Positions 11,001 through 22,290 of a DNA stretch of 64,000 nucleotides are shown here, in pieces. Below the pieces are notes generated by a model that had not been told where the DNA came from, did not search any database, and worked only from the letters and a program-made list of their open reading frames with translations. The DNA lies in assembly GCF_001640805.2 (NCBI RefSeq), contig NC_066847.1, positions 25,597,504 to 25,661,503 of the forward strand, in the 5' to 3' direction. The translations under genes were made by a program, and so were the position numbers. The number at the start of each line of letters is the position of its first letter. Position 1 is the first letter of the stretch. This stretch comes from Lates calcarifer. Taxonomy: Eukaryota > Chordata > Actinopteri > Centropomidae.

Positions 11001-12540
11001 AGGAAAACCGAACTCAACTTCAGCATTTGTATAACTTACCCTATCTTATACCTGAGCATTAGGACAACTCAGTTTGTATTCCCTTCTTAATGCCTTGTTT
11101 CCCATCACCCTTCAAACTATTGGGCTAAAGCCCATCACTAAAATGTCAGCAAAATAAATCTGGGACTGTAGACAAAAAGTTTTTGTAAAACTGGGGAACT
11201 GAACAATTCTTCATAGGCATAATCCCACTGATTCAGATACCTTTTTCTCCTCCATTATTAAATGAGCAACAAATGTAATTACCTCAATATACCTCTGAAA
11301 TAAGGCTGGTAAAAAGTTTAACGTAAACCCCCAAAATGACAATGTTTGAAAACCTCTAAAATAAAAATGGAGAGGCTAGTCTTGTTGTATTAAATTGAAA
11401 CCAAAATTGTGATCCCCTTTACACTGACTAGAAGTGCCAGTGGTAATGTGGTATAATATGAAACACCAGAGTTGGGTGTTTGATAAAACACTAAAGCATC
11501 TACTCACAAAAAGACACTCTAGATCACATTGACCAAAAAGCAAATAATGTTATGTTTTCAGTTCTTATCACTGGATTATGGCAGCTCTGCCCAGTCCACT
11601 TTTCTAGTAGGACAAAGAGTGTATCTAATGACAGTAGGCTGACTGAGCTGAGGGCAACAACTAAGTCCCCAAAGAAAAAGCTGAGATTGACTGTTGGGGA
11701 ACCTGGGACACAACTCATCCCCTGAAGCAGTTGATCACAACACAAATGACAAATAATTGACTGGATGATGGATGATGAGATTAGATTTATGGGTTTAAAC
11801 AAGGTCAAACATCTCCCTCCCACCTGCTAAACCACAACACTGCTCCAAAGGATGGAATCAGAATTATGGTTATGTGCATGATAATTCTCCTATCATGGCC
11901 TTGGGAAGGTTGTTAAGGACTCGTGTGTGATATCCAATAGGTGTTGGGTTTAACAGCTGAGCCTTATTGGGTCAAAACACAAGGTCAGGGGAACAAGGAG
12001 AGAGATCCATTTACTGCTACTGGGGTTGGTGCAAAGGAAGTGGCTAGATCTTGGTCAATTTTATGGCTGTGTCCAAACACAAGTGGGCCTGAAACACTGA
12101 AATTAACTATTAACTGATAAATTCACTGGGCTGGGTTCCTTGGTCAATGAAATCTGCACATCAAATTACAGACAAAACTCCTGACATTATTGATAAATTG
12201 AGAGATAAAAAGACAAATCAAAGTGAAGCTGTAATTTTTCACTTTCTAAAAAAGAGGTCTTGAAACTTGAGAGTGTAAATCAGCACTGCAGAACATTTAC
12301 ACTGGCTCCTATTTAGTATTACTCTCCATTCGTCTACCATGTTGTAGTTAATGATCTAGAAAATACTGTCAGTTTTTACTATAAAACACTAACATTCGAA
12401 GCAAAAATCTTTTAGTGCCCAGTGTTTTGTAGATATATGACCTTATGCACAGCTCCTATTACACACTGTGAGTAATTTATGATTACAAGTGTGAGGTCTA
12501 CTCCATGATTTTGCATCTCAAAATGTGAAGGGATATTTCC
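11001..12540. other. AT-rich intergenic span
   Basis: It was read on both strands. The minus-strand frame 11524-11823 (99 residues, Ser/Leu-rich) has no recognisable domain. No repeats of note. Confidence 0.55.
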
Positions 12541-13210
12541 ATTTCATTTATTTATAAAGGCAATTTTCACTGCTGATATAAAACCTTCGCTTAAAATGTG
12601 CAGTGTTTACCGTAAATCCTCTTTCTCTGATTAGATCAATCATTTGGTCATGAACTCTACACTTGAGTCACATAATGAAGGCCAATCTCTCTCATATGAG
12701 GTATTTTTTCAAGACAAAGTGGAGCACACAATGCTGTTTACTTTGCCGTTAACTCATGAAGAATAAATTACCCACTTTAGAGGTTTCCAAGTTCACTACC
12801 GGTGTGAAAAAAGCAGGAGAAGTTTACCATTTATAGAAGGTAAGTGGTTAACTTTTATATGCACTTTGGTAGTTTTTGCACAGTTCGTCTCCTTCATCCT
12901 CTGTGGCTCGAGGACAAAGGAGCTGTTAAGTGATGAGGGCCAATAAAATTGTTATTGCTGCCATCTTTAACATGCTGTGAATGAGGCGAGCCTTAAACAA
13001 ACTACAGACTGCAGCAAAAGAATGATTAACTCTTGTATTTATAATGCTCACTGTGTAAGGCAGCCAACCGTATTTTTCCAAATGGTTGAATTTTATTCAT
13101 AAGACATAAATTTCCTAAATCCTTGCCAATATATCTGCTGTCAGCCACAGGATGAGATATATAAATGTGTTCTTTTCTTTTCTAGAATAACTGATTTCAA
13201 ATGAAACACT
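12541..13210. promoter_or_regulatory. Candidate conserved non-coding element cluster
   Basis: About 670 bp of high-complexity AT-leaning DNA. It contains GATTAGATCAATCATT (about 12632-12650), GGCCAATAAAATTG with a CCAAT core (12940-12953), and GAATGATTAAC and TTTATAATGC near 13020-13045. It has the texture of an enhancer cluster. A splice-donor-like GGTAAGT at 12839-12845 is isolated and has no coding frame to support it. Confidence 0.38.
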
Positions 13211-13345
13211 GCTTTATCATCAAGAAGAATGAAATAATGAATCATTTTGTCCACAAACAAAATAAAAGCTTGAAGCCATACTTAGAAGAACACCATCTTT
13301 GCAGTTGTTGTGTATCAAGGTTCTCGGGTTTCAAGCAAATACCAA

Positions 13346-13389
13346 ACACCTAACTGTGATTAGCTGCATTCACTTGCAATCACAGGTGT
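13346..13389. repeat. Imperfect 12-bp inverted repeat
   Basis: The right arm AATCACAGGTGT (13378-13389) is complementary to a left arm split by a 4-nt bulge (ACACCT/AACT/GTGATT, 13346-13361). The loop is 16 nt. Confidence 0.55.
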
Positions 13390-13840
13390 AAATAACTATC
13401 TGATTTAAAGGCTAAATAACTAGCAGAGCTTTTGGCTCTTAAGATCTGTGTCTAAGTACCATCAGATTAACATATAAAAATATGAGCCCATACTGTACAT
13501 ACATACAATTAATACATCTGTACAAACCATTTTATAGCCTTTTTTGTTCATATGTGTTAATTGTAGCCATGCTTTTTTCCATCAAAAGCGACAGATATGT
13601 ATTAGGTAATACATTTCCACAAAATATCATCTTACATAAAATATCTGTATTGCTGGGGCAAGCAAAACAAATGCAATGTATCTAACGGAGTTACAGCAAT
13701 TGGTCCATATGGTTACCTATATGTTATGTTTATGAGTGGCCAGTGAGTGAATACTTTGCTGTAGACAGGTCATTACTTAAGTAGCCAATGCACACACTTT
13801 GCTTTTGAAAATAATTTATCTCAGACCAAAATAAATCAAT
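13390..13840. other. AT-rich spacer
   Basis: No feature was recognised. The plus-strand frame 13482-13685 is a hydrophobic chance frame. Confidence 0.5.
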
Positions 13841-14140
13841 GCATATTTAGAGAACATATGTTACTAGATTTGGACAAGCTGCAAAGCCCAGCTCCATTAA
13901 TAAATTGAGAATGTGAGGATTCATTACTGTATGGATTTCCAGAGCATATCCATGCAAATGACAAAGAAATGCAAATGCATGGGCATCATCAAGCAGAGTG
14001 CTCAAAATAGATTGCCACAAGGTAATCTCAGGGCCCACCACAAACATTTCCACTGGACTACGGGGGTCTATCAATTCAAAAATCATAATGTCCAGCGTCT
14101 TAACTGTAGGCATACATTATGTCAGGGAATATCCATTTGA
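13841..14140. promoter_or_regulatory. Candidate enhancer with POU-SOX-POU motif cluster
   Basis: Two perfect POU octamers in the same orientation (ATGCAAAT at 13952-13959 and 13969-13976) flank a SOX-type site (ACAAAG, 13961-13966). The second octamer runs into an ATGCAT palindrome. POU and SOX factors are well known to bind such adjacent sites cooperatively, for example SOX2 with POU proteins. Here the motifs are seen and activity is inferred. Chance open frames cross the segment on both strands (13847-14113 minus, 13913-14140 plus) but show no domain. Confidence 0.45.
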
Positions 14141-14640
14141 TTTAGTTGTTGATCTAGAGCTTGAGAGGTAAGGAGTACCCACTTTCTCTGACAAATGGCA
14201 TTTTAACCTCCAAGTGAAGATCTGGAATTGCTCTTCTTAATTGCCCTTTAAGACTGCAGCACCAATTATTAATCAATGGGTGTCAAGGGAGCCAGGCCCT
14301 CCCTGTATTTAAAGCAATAAATTGCTGAATTATATTCATATTTATTCTAAGTAGGTCTTCATTGTAATTGGCATGTTATTAGGCTGAGGGCTTTTAGTCT
14401 GTATCAAAGTAATTCAATTAAAAAAGTGAAATATAGATCTGTCTGGGATAAACAAACAAGCCAGCTGTAATATGACAGAAATGCAGTGAACGGTCTGGTT
14501 AAGTAGCTCATTATTTTTGCCCTTCCTTGAGGAAAATAGCTGCTTCAGGAGTATAGGGCCCGTTTCCATTGTAGCAGCCGGGGACTATGGAAGCACCTCA
14601 TCAATCCACTTATCCCTGTTCCGTTGGTTGGATAATCTGA
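14141..14640. promoter_or_regulatory. Candidate conserved non-coding element
   Basis: About 500 bp without simple repeats, dense in TAAT cores: CCAATTATTAATCAATGG (14261-14278), GTAATTGGCATG (14366), GTTATTAGGCTG, and AGTAATTCAATTA (14409-14421). It continues the POU-SOX block, so together 13841-14640 could be one long enhancer or two adjacent ones. Confidence 0.42.
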
Positions 14641-14799
14641 GTGTCTGACACTAATGGTGAGGTTGCCTCACGACTGAGAAAATATACAGAGGAGCCAGCT
14701 GAACCCCCTCCTCAGTTCTCTTCCTCTCTCGTCTTGAGACACACACTCTTTTTCCCCCGTGAACACACATACACAGACAAACATGTAGTGCATACTTGG

Positions 14800-14825
14800 T
14801 CTCTCTCTCTCTCTCTCTCTCTCTT
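14800..14825. repeat. (TC)13 microsatellite
   Basis: A perfect TC/CT run. It underlies the Ser-Leu and Arg-Glu repeats of the overlapping frames at 14641-14850. Confidence 0.96.
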
Positions 14826-15485
14826 TTCCAATGTTCAGTCAAGAGGGTAATCCTAAGCTCCTTTACTTATCTGTGGGAGGAATTTCCAGCATTAGTCATG
14901 ATAAGACACAGGTCCTCGCTGATAAAGTGAAGGAAAAGCTCTCCAAAGCTAACTAAGGAAGAGATACTTATGGAATGCAGTTTCTGCAAGAAACCTGCTA
15001 GATTTACACGAAAGACTATTGTCTTTATTGCTTGAAAGGATGCTGTAAACTTATCGCTGACCAGTTTTCATTCAAGAGAATAATCAGTATGTTGGTAATG
15101 AGATTCATATATATTTAAACACCAATACTCTATTTTTTGAAGTCTGCAGCCAGTTCTACAGTTCTATATGGTATATCATGTCCTAAAGTAAAACATCATC
15201 GCAGATCTGTTGTTAAGCAAATATTAAGTAATGGAAGAGAACAGTTGGTTTCATTTCCAAGTCAGCTGTGCATCTTCAGTAACACGGACAACTCAGACAT
15301 AATGATTCAAATTTATTAGGCAGAGATGAGCCCCCTGTCTGCCGAAACAGTGGCGTTTACTTTGGTAAGAAATCGCAATACGTTATGTTTTGCTATGTAT
15401 TGTTGGAGGGGTTTGCAGGTCAAAGTGATTTACACCTTCAGTGAGAGTTTGGCTCATGTGAGGGTGGAGCAGAGCTATGGGAGGA
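14826..15485. other. AT-rich spacer
   Basis: No gene or repeat was seen. The plus-strand frame 15326-15766 (146 residues) crosses the G-rich tract that follows and has no recognisable domain. Confidence 0.5.
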
Positions 15486-15507
15486 GGGGGTTGGGGGTGG
15501 GGGTGGG
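15486..15507 (+). other. G-quadruplex motif
   Basis: G-runs of 5, 5, 5 and 3 are separated by TT, T and T. The very short loops predict a stable parallel quadruplex on the plus strand. The flanking DNA is not G-rich, so the motif is isolated. Confidence 0.8.
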
Positions 15508-15985
15508 TTTGAGGGTTGTAAAGATTTATCATTTCTATGAACTTTTTACAAGCGTCATGCTTTATCCAGAAACAACAACACAGGTATTTAACCTGTTCCT
15601 TGTCAAGACCTGCCTGGAAAAGCTCCATTCTTCTTCAGGGAGTAGGTGGACATTTGTTTATTTTCAGCTTTGGCTAATTGACCAAACTATCTTTACGATT
15701 TTCCAGTTGCAGCACCATAAGCACACGACTGAAATGAACATTCTACCCCACAGAAACAGCATCTGACGGATGGTGTGGGTTCAAATGAAGGTTAGGGCCT
15801 ATGAGCGTGGAGAAACTAAAACAGTGGGCCTGCGTGGCCCCCCTCTGCACCCTGAATCCTGTCTTAAAGAAAGCAGTTCTGTCACATTAATCTTGGAAGC
15901 AAACTTGCAAAGCAATTTGTTGAAGGTCAGCAGAATATGTGATAAAAGTGTAGTCTTGTTAAGCATCCATCATGGGCTGATTTGG
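15508..15985. other. Spacer with long chance frame
   Basis: The plus-strand frame 15770-16174 (134 residues) begins here. It has no signal peptide, membrane pattern or motif I recognise, and runs into the next conserved-looking block. Confidence 0.4.
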
Positions 15986-16345
15986 ATTTTGAGCAAAGAT
16001 GTAGTGACAAAAATACACAATGGGTTCAAGGTAATGGGTTTAGGCAGGGATATTGGTTTGGGTAATACAGTTAATAGGTCCTTGGATCTGGGGGCTCTTT
16101 TAGGCAGATATGAGAAGCATCACCGGCTGTCATATTCTCCGATGAGAGTATGCATTAGAGCAAACTCTATTTAGTAAAAGACAATTCAATTAGGGACTAT
16201 TCAGAGACCCTGGATTATTTCCCTACGGGCATTGGCTGAGTCGAGGCAATATTCAGATTTCATTGTGTTTTCAAAGTGGAGAAATGTCAACGGCTGGCTC
16301 CTGCAGTGGTCGGGGGGCCTGTATGGACATTTATATTTCAACGGT
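15986..16345. promoter_or_regulatory. Candidate conserved non-coding element
   Basis: Complex sequence with CpGs (CACCGGCTG, GAGTCGAGG, CAACGGCTGG), ACAATTCAATTAGGGAC (16182-16198) and GATTATTTCC. It contrasts with the AT-rich flanks. Confidence 0.35.
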
Positions 16346-16812
16346 CAAACAAATGAAGACAGAATTTTCTCAATACAGCCCTAATGTACAGTAGCAATAT
16401 TTTATGGATTGAGTGGTTGCATTTATCTTATGACACAGACACTTTATGGCTCGGTTTCTGTTTATCTATATGATAGAGAGTCTTCCATTTTTATGCATTC
16501 TCCTTCGTGAATAAAAAACACCACAGCAGCCAACAATGAACTAGAGGTTAATTACACGTGTTCTATGTAACAGATGAAACATAATTAGATTGAAATAAGG
16601 TGGAGACATATTTGTTATTTGTATTTTAGTGTAAAATTTAGAGAAATACGTATATATACATATATGTTTCAACATATCAACCACCTGACTAGGTTCCCAT
16701 CAATATCTGCTCAAAAGAATACATGAATGCTCAACAACTGACGTATTTCCATGTATACAATTTACATTCTAAAAATTTACACCACATGACAAGTTGGGAT
16801 TTGCTATACACC
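16346..16812. other. AT-rich spacer
   Basis: It contains a TATATATACATATATG stretch near 16650-16665. Nothing else was recognised. Confidence 0.5.
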
Positions 16813-17014
16813 AAACACATATGCTGCACATATCATGTGTGACGATATAGTAAGTGATATATCCTCCATCACAGAGCATGAAAGTATATTTCTATGTCAT
16901 ACACACATGTTGCACATATTGTGTATGTCAGTGCACGGGACATATACTTTAACATTCTACTCTGTCAGTACATTAAGGCATATGTCTACATTGTACACAC
17001 ATGTTACACATATC
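16813..17014 (+). repeat. Diverged ~90-bp repeats with a CACATGTT-CACATAT core
   Basis: Three related cores at about 16813-16834, 16901-16920 and 16995-17014 share ACACATGTTRCACATAT-like sequence, spaced 86 and 94 bp apart. The DNA between them is only loosely similar. It could be an old tandem duplication or a chance cluster of TG/CA-rich words. Confidence 0.4.
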
Positions 17015-17480
17015 ATCGGACGTTGAGACTACACCTGTCTCTACATGAAACTGGAGACCCGCGTCTGTATCCAGGGGCTATGCAGCGCAGTGACAATGCA
17101 ACTGGGTCACAGATAGTCATAAATCCAACCTCCTAAGGATATTACACAAGAAACTGAGATGCCAGCAAATCAATTCACAGTTTGGTGGAGGGCTTATAAA
17201 ACGTCTTTACTAGCTCATCTAAATCCAATCAGCATGATTCCTATGTAAACAAAGACATACAGTATTTCTTGCAAAGGGACTTCCTGGAGATGACATTGCA
17301 AGGGGTGTGTGTCATAAACAGGCAGGCAATTGTTTAACTCTAGCAAATGTTCATCTAATCGTTTCATTGTGCTCTGTGCCACTGCTTTTGCAAGTCTGCT
17401 GTTTTGACAGTTGCTAACTTTATTTTGACCAAATACTGACAGATCTGGGGGAGCAGCGGAGAAACTCGACAACTTCTCGG
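17015..17480. other. Spacer, no gene seen
   Basis: The minus-strand frame at 17215-17487 (90 residues) matches no family. Composition is mixed. Confidence 0.45.
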
Positions 17481-17720
17481 AAAACATAAAACTTCACAGT
17501 GTCGGTGCAATTAATGAAGCGCTTGAAGAGTTCTTCCTTGAGCGAGGAAAGGGCAGACAATTTTACCAGTGGAAAGAAAGCAAGAGAGATGTCTCAGTAG
17601 ATTAATTCATCGTAGTCGCAATGGTGTTATTACCGGGAACAGCTCCAGGATTTCTATTTCACCATGAGAGACCGCGTTGATAAAGTGCTCAGAGCTCAGG
17701 ACATGAATCTACCCGAGCAA
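17481..17720. promoter_or_regulatory. Candidate conserved non-coding element
   Basis: Repeat-free, with GTGCAATTAATGAAGCGC (17504-17521), GATTAATTCATCG (17600-17612) and several CpGs (CCGGGAAC, GACCGCG). Motif-based inference. Confidence 0.35.
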
Positions 17721-18060
17721 CACAAGTTGGGCAGATTTTAACTGTGTACATTAGATATCTCCTCTGCAGACATATTGAATGACGAAAGACATGACATGAT
17801 AGTGGCAGGCTACTAAGATTTATTCTGAAATCCAACCATATCACGTAACTGCTTTGAGAACAGTAAACTTGGTTCCTGACTCCAACTGACATTCACATTT
17901 AATCCACCACTGAATCATGTCCTTCCTGCAGCTCTGTCTCATATACACTACAAAAATGCAATGAATGCATTTTGACATCAGGTCAAATAACATTCAGTAT
18001 TTTTTATTTTTTTTACATTATTATACACATGCAAGCTTAATCGTTATCAGCAAACTGGTG
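17721..18060. other. AT-rich spacer
   Basis: It contains a short T-rich run (18001-18014). No other feature. Confidence 0.45.
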
Positions 18061-18330
18061 ACCGTCCGTCTGTGAGGTGTATGATGTTAAAATATGCTGG
18101 CACTTCTATTCTTCAAATCTCAATGACAGAAGGGACCTTGGTAACGAAGAGAAAATGTCCGTATTCGCGTGAAGAACAAAGGAGCTTGATATCAGCACAA
18201 TGCTTAGGCCAGTATTTCCACCACGCCGCTCGTCTCAGCGGGGTTAGCATTTTGCCTCCGACTGATTGGCCGGTCACTGCCCTTCTTGCTGACTTCGTGG
18301 ACATTAACTTGTCAGAAGAAAAAGAAAACA
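18061..18330. promoter_or_regulatory. Candidate conserved element, CpG-retaining
   Basis: It contains TATTCGCGTG, CACGCCGCTCG and CTCAGCGGGG, unusual CpG density for this window, plus the inverted-CCAAT sequence GATTGGCCGG. Frames on both strands (18072-18401 plus, 18113-18358 minus) show no known domain. Confidence 0.3.
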
Positions 18331-18443
18331 ACTTTGACAATGTCCTTTCTTTTTCCACTCACCACACAGATCTTTGCTCAGCTCTGGAAAAGTTTGACTG
18401 AACCTTTTGTCTGGGGGAGTTGGGTAGAGAGAGAGAGACACAA

Positions 18444-18445
<2 letters not shown>

Positions 18446-18481
<36 letters not shown>
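18446..18481. repeat. (GA)18 microsatellite
   Basis: A perfect GA run, continued by a decayed purine tract (GGAGAGAAGAAGGGGGG) to about 18508. Confidence 0.96.
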
Positions 18482-18487
<6 letters not shown>

Positions 18488-18534
18488 AGAAGAAGGGGGG
18501 AAAGGGGACACAACAGCGACCATATGTTCAATGT

Positions 18535-18670
18535 GACCCTCATTATTCTCAATTAGGGCAGCCATCCATGGAATGGTCTTGCTGATAACAGCCCATAACA
18601 CCTTCAGTGGAATGGCGCACAATCTTCCAGTGACACGATGGACGAGCAGGGTGGCGAGCGGGTGCATGCA
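18535..18670. promoter_or_regulatory. Candidate conserved non-coding element
   Basis: About 135 bp of complex sequence, trapped between a GA tract and a TG tract. It contains TCTCAATTAGGG (18547), GCTGATAACAGCC (18581) and GAATGGCGCAC. Confidence 0.3.
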
Positions 18671-18683
18671 TGTCTACATACAT

Positions 18684-18710
18684 ATATATGTGTGTGTGTG
18701 TGTGTTTGTG
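18684..18710. repeat. Short (TG)n with TATATATG leader
   Basis: An alternating purine-pyrimidine tract with one TTTG interruption. Confidence 0.8.
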
Positions 18711-19535
18711 TCCCTCAAGCACATATACACAAACACCTTCTGTAAACTTATATGTCTGAATGTGCATGCGTACACTTGTTGTATATGAATGTGTGCATCC
18801 TTACTCATGAAATACATACAGTATACAGTGAACACATAGGAGATACTGCACATGCTTTTGGTTTTGTGTCTGTGTGCATGCATGCTTGAGGGACCTGTGG
18901 CGAGGTGGGGCGGGTGGGCAAACAGGCAGGCTTTGCCAGCTTCTGGAAGGCTTACAGGGGGTGTGCGGGGCCACAGCCCAGGTCCCCAGGACGTCTGGAT
19001 GGATGAGTTGATGGAGAGTAATGGGGTCACATTGAGCATATGATGTAAAGGCTAACCTTATGCCTAACCGTTAATGACATTATGAATCTGGCAGCGCAAT
19101 TCCTCTTCCCCCACTTAACGTATAACAACAACAAAATTTTTAACTGGGGTGTGTGGAGGATGGTCGGGGAGAGATGCATACTTGTCTAATCTCTTTGTTC
19201 CTCATCCCTAACACTCTGTCGTTCTCTGTAGTCATTATTAGTGTAACACTGAGCTGAAGGTGACCCACACAACAAGGGAGTGAAGTCAGTAAGAAGTTAC
19301 TGAGTTTTCCTTTTTTTTGTTTCAGTTTGTTAATCAAAAAGAGTCAAAGAGTCAGTTTGTCAAAGTGTGCATAGCTAACATATTTATTCATAACCAGAAG
19401 TGCATGTATTTGCAATAAATTCTCATAAAACTGCATCTTATAAATAATATGAATGTCTTTTTTTTAGTTTACACTCAAAGTAAATGAACTTTCTCGCTGA
19501 TGTAAATGAATGAGGCTCAAAGTATTCATTTGTGA
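18711..19535. other. Spacer with a GC-richer patch
   Basis: 18895-19000 is locally G-rich (GGTGGGGCGGGTGGG and CAGGGGGTGTGCGGGGCC), unlike its surroundings. The rest is AT-rich and featureless. Frames here (18674-19039 minus) are low complexity. Confidence 0.45.
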
Positions 19536-19730
19536 CCATTTCCCCCCCTGGCCTGCTTCCCAAGCTCTTACTGTAACCCAAAGAAGCAGTGACATCACCC
19601 TCATTCCTTCTTCCACTGAATTCAAAATGGCCCAGGTGATTAAGTTCCCTATAAAGAGATGGGAGTCAGTGCAAGGCCGCGGCATTGAGCAGGCTCATTG
19701 ATTAAAACCAAACGAGAGCCCACAGTGCAC
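19536..19730. promoter_or_regulatory. Candidate conserved non-coding element
   Basis: Repeat-free, with GGTGATTAAGTTCC (19636), GGCCGCGGC (19675) and CATTGATTAAAACC (19697). Inferred from motif content and composition. Confidence 0.32.
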
Positions 19731-21090
19731 TGCAGTGGCGGCAGCACTACTCACAGTAACTGGTACACATCATTCGTCTTTGATCTCGTCCTCCTGCGAC
19801 TATTGTCTCCATCAGCCCAGCTCCTATGTGGCAGCTGGTCCCCAAACACAGCACTCCTCAGCAACAATGATAAAAAAAATAAATAAATAACTAAAGTATT
19901 GTGACTCCTCAAGATGAATCTGGTAATCTGTATATGATAGGACTGCATGTTTGTATCAATTCTCTAAAGCCCTGTTTACATCTTTAGATCACTGTACAAA
20001 GCATTCTGTAGGTCATATATTGTGTTCACGTTTGTTCCTGTTTATAACTAACACTAACTATACCTTTTTTATTATTATTATTAATGAAATATGCAAGCTA
20101 CACAAATGGTCTATAAATAAAAACAACTTAATAAAGACACAATGATATAGGTGGTCTAAAACATTAAAAATTGTTGTTTCCAGTAAAGGTCTGTTATTTC
20201 GATAGTACCAAAAATTAAAAATAAATAGCCTGACCACCTACGTGGCTGCTGAGAAGATGCAGTGCTCGCTGTATGTTACATATCACTGGATGAGTCCCAA
20301 GATGTAGTAAAACAAGCACAATGTCATGGAAAGCAAACACATGATGAGTTAATTATGCAGTTGGGTGGTGCAGCTCTGACCTCAGTTCACTCTGAGCTCT
20401 CCTACTTTGAAGTTTCCACTCATAGTTGCAGATTTGCTGATTTAACGGTCACCTCAATTTAAAATAAACCTGAACACACTGTTTCAATTCAGTTGTCTAA
20501 CCTTAACCAAAGTTACACATGATTTGACCCACAGCTTTTACTTTTATTATCAGAACCCTGACTATAGCCACTGCTGCAAAGTTAAAGTTGTGGCATTGTA
20601 GTTCACTAAACAAACCTGTTTCAAACCTCTCCATACGACAGACTGGAGAAAACTGTATTTATTAATATTGTCACATAATCCGAATCTCAGTAGAAACGTA
20701 ATCAGTGTAAGAGCTTGTGTTGATTTCCATGAGTCTGTATTGCACTGGATTATATATAGGTATTGCGAGATGAAATGAAAACACCATACACACAACCATA
20801 ATCAAGCCACAATCTCCTCCTCCTGCTCCTGTGTACACCTAAAACAGAACAAGCCCATACAAGTTTAAAATTGATGAGTGCGCCACTACAAGTTCATGAC
20901 TTTGACCTCCAGGGTATTTGATCCCTTGACACAGAGTTTATTTTTCTAAAGCTACAGCTTGATATTCCAGCACTTAATTTAAGAGTGCAGTTAAATCACA
21001 GAAGCCATAATATGTCAGGCGATCCCACGACTGGGGGTAAAAAGAGAGTGAAAACGGGGAGGGGGAGGGAGGGAAAACAGTAAGTAATGA
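19731..21090. other. AT-rich intergenic span
   Basis: It has an AT-rich low-complexity patch (19869-19893) and ATTATTATTATTAATG near 20070. The end (about 20960-21090) carries GGAGGGGGAGGGAGGG, a G-rich patch (21058-21073). No gene seen. Confidence 0.5.
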
Positions 21091-21960
21091 AAAAGCTATG
21101 ATTGCTTTTCTGTCCCTCCAAATGACAGTTAGCACCTCAATGACCTGCTCGGGGCAGGGCCATCTAGAAATGACACGCTAAGGCACAACGTCATCTAACA
21201 GGGTAGTTACAAAAATCAATACAAAACCCATTTCAAAGATGCTCGGCGAGCTTGTGTGTGTGAGACTGTGTGTGTGACAGAGAGGGAGAGAGAAGGACCT
21301 GCTGTTATGTTCATTTATTGAGTAGGCCTGAGGGGCAGAAAACAAACTTTTCTGATATACACATTACCTCACAAGCAAAGGAATTCTGAAGGCTAAGCAA
21401 TAACCGCATTCCCAGTCTATTACTTAAGTCATGAAGAGCCCCTCCACAGGAGGGGGTCTTTCATTGCATGTCAAGTATGGCTTAATTCTAAACTCACTGC
21501 CCCCAGCCCTTTTCATTGTCACACTTTTAACTAAACTAGGTATTGGCCACTAGAAGAAGAATGGCTCTTTGTCCGCTGGGGAATCGATATGCAGTCTTTC
21601 TGACATTCACAGAGAACACATGTAAACCAGCCGGCCTGGCCGTACGACTATCTTGTCTTGTTGGGATACTGGCAAACATCACCATATATTATCCCCTTTG
21701 ATTTGTTGTCAATACCCAATCACGGCGAAGAGGTGCAGGTCTAGCGGAGCACAAAGACACTAAGGAGTGTAAAACAGACAAATGGGCAGGAGGGACATCA
21801 ATCCGAAGGGCACGTCAGCCTGGCCCCTGATGAAATAGGGGGCTGTGTCGACGGCTGAAATTTATAGACAGTAACATGTGAAAGTGCTCACTCCTCACAG
21901 CCCCAAGAGAGGTCAATAGCCTGATGCCTCTGTCCAAATGGGGTTCTCATTAAGTCAGTT
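21091..21960. promoter_or_regulatory. Long candidate conserved block
   Basis: About 870 bp of complex DNA interrupted only by a decayed TG/GA patch (21253-21296). Notable parts are CTCCACAGGAGGGG (21442), GGGGAATCGATATGC (21579), GCCGGCCTGGCCGTACG (21632), and CCCAATCACGGCG (21715). CpG retention and TAAT/ATCGAT motifs make it one of the larger candidate regulatory blocks in the window. No frame longer than about 60 codons is worth noting. Confidence 0.38.
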
Positions 21961-21973
21961 CATTCAACGAGGG

Positions 21974-21990
21974 TTTTTTTTTTTTTTTTT
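21974..21990. repeat. Poly-T tract (T17)
   Basis: An uninterrupted T run followed by CCTCTTTT. No retroposon body is visible beside it. Confidence 0.95.
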
Positions 21991-22290
21991 CCTCTTTTGC
22001 ACAGCAGGGAAGAATACAGGGATAACTGGTTGTTTGTTGTTTTAAACCAAATTACCTTTGCTGGCCACCCTCTTACAAAAGCTAATAGGAATTGATGTGC
22101 CTTGAAACACTTTGTTTCAGGCTCCTTTTTCTTTTTCTCTGCTTCCTTTTTAATTATGCTGTCTGCATTGTACCATCTGTATTATACCTTACCATATATC
22201 TTTTTAGGGTCATGTCAGATATCATCATGGTGTTTGGACTATGGTGTGTAAAAACCAAGCTAAAAAGCATGGGACTCATTTGCTACACTT

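Noticed and set aside
12836..12848. Consensus splice donor (AAGGTAAGT)
   Set aside because: No open frame or acceptor upstream supports an exon. Such words occur by chance about every few tens of kb.
15770..16174. 134-residue plus-strand frame without low complexity
   Set aside because: Considered as a possible exon. No domain is recognised and no convincing acceptor/donor pair frames it; the right half matches a conserved-element texture instead.
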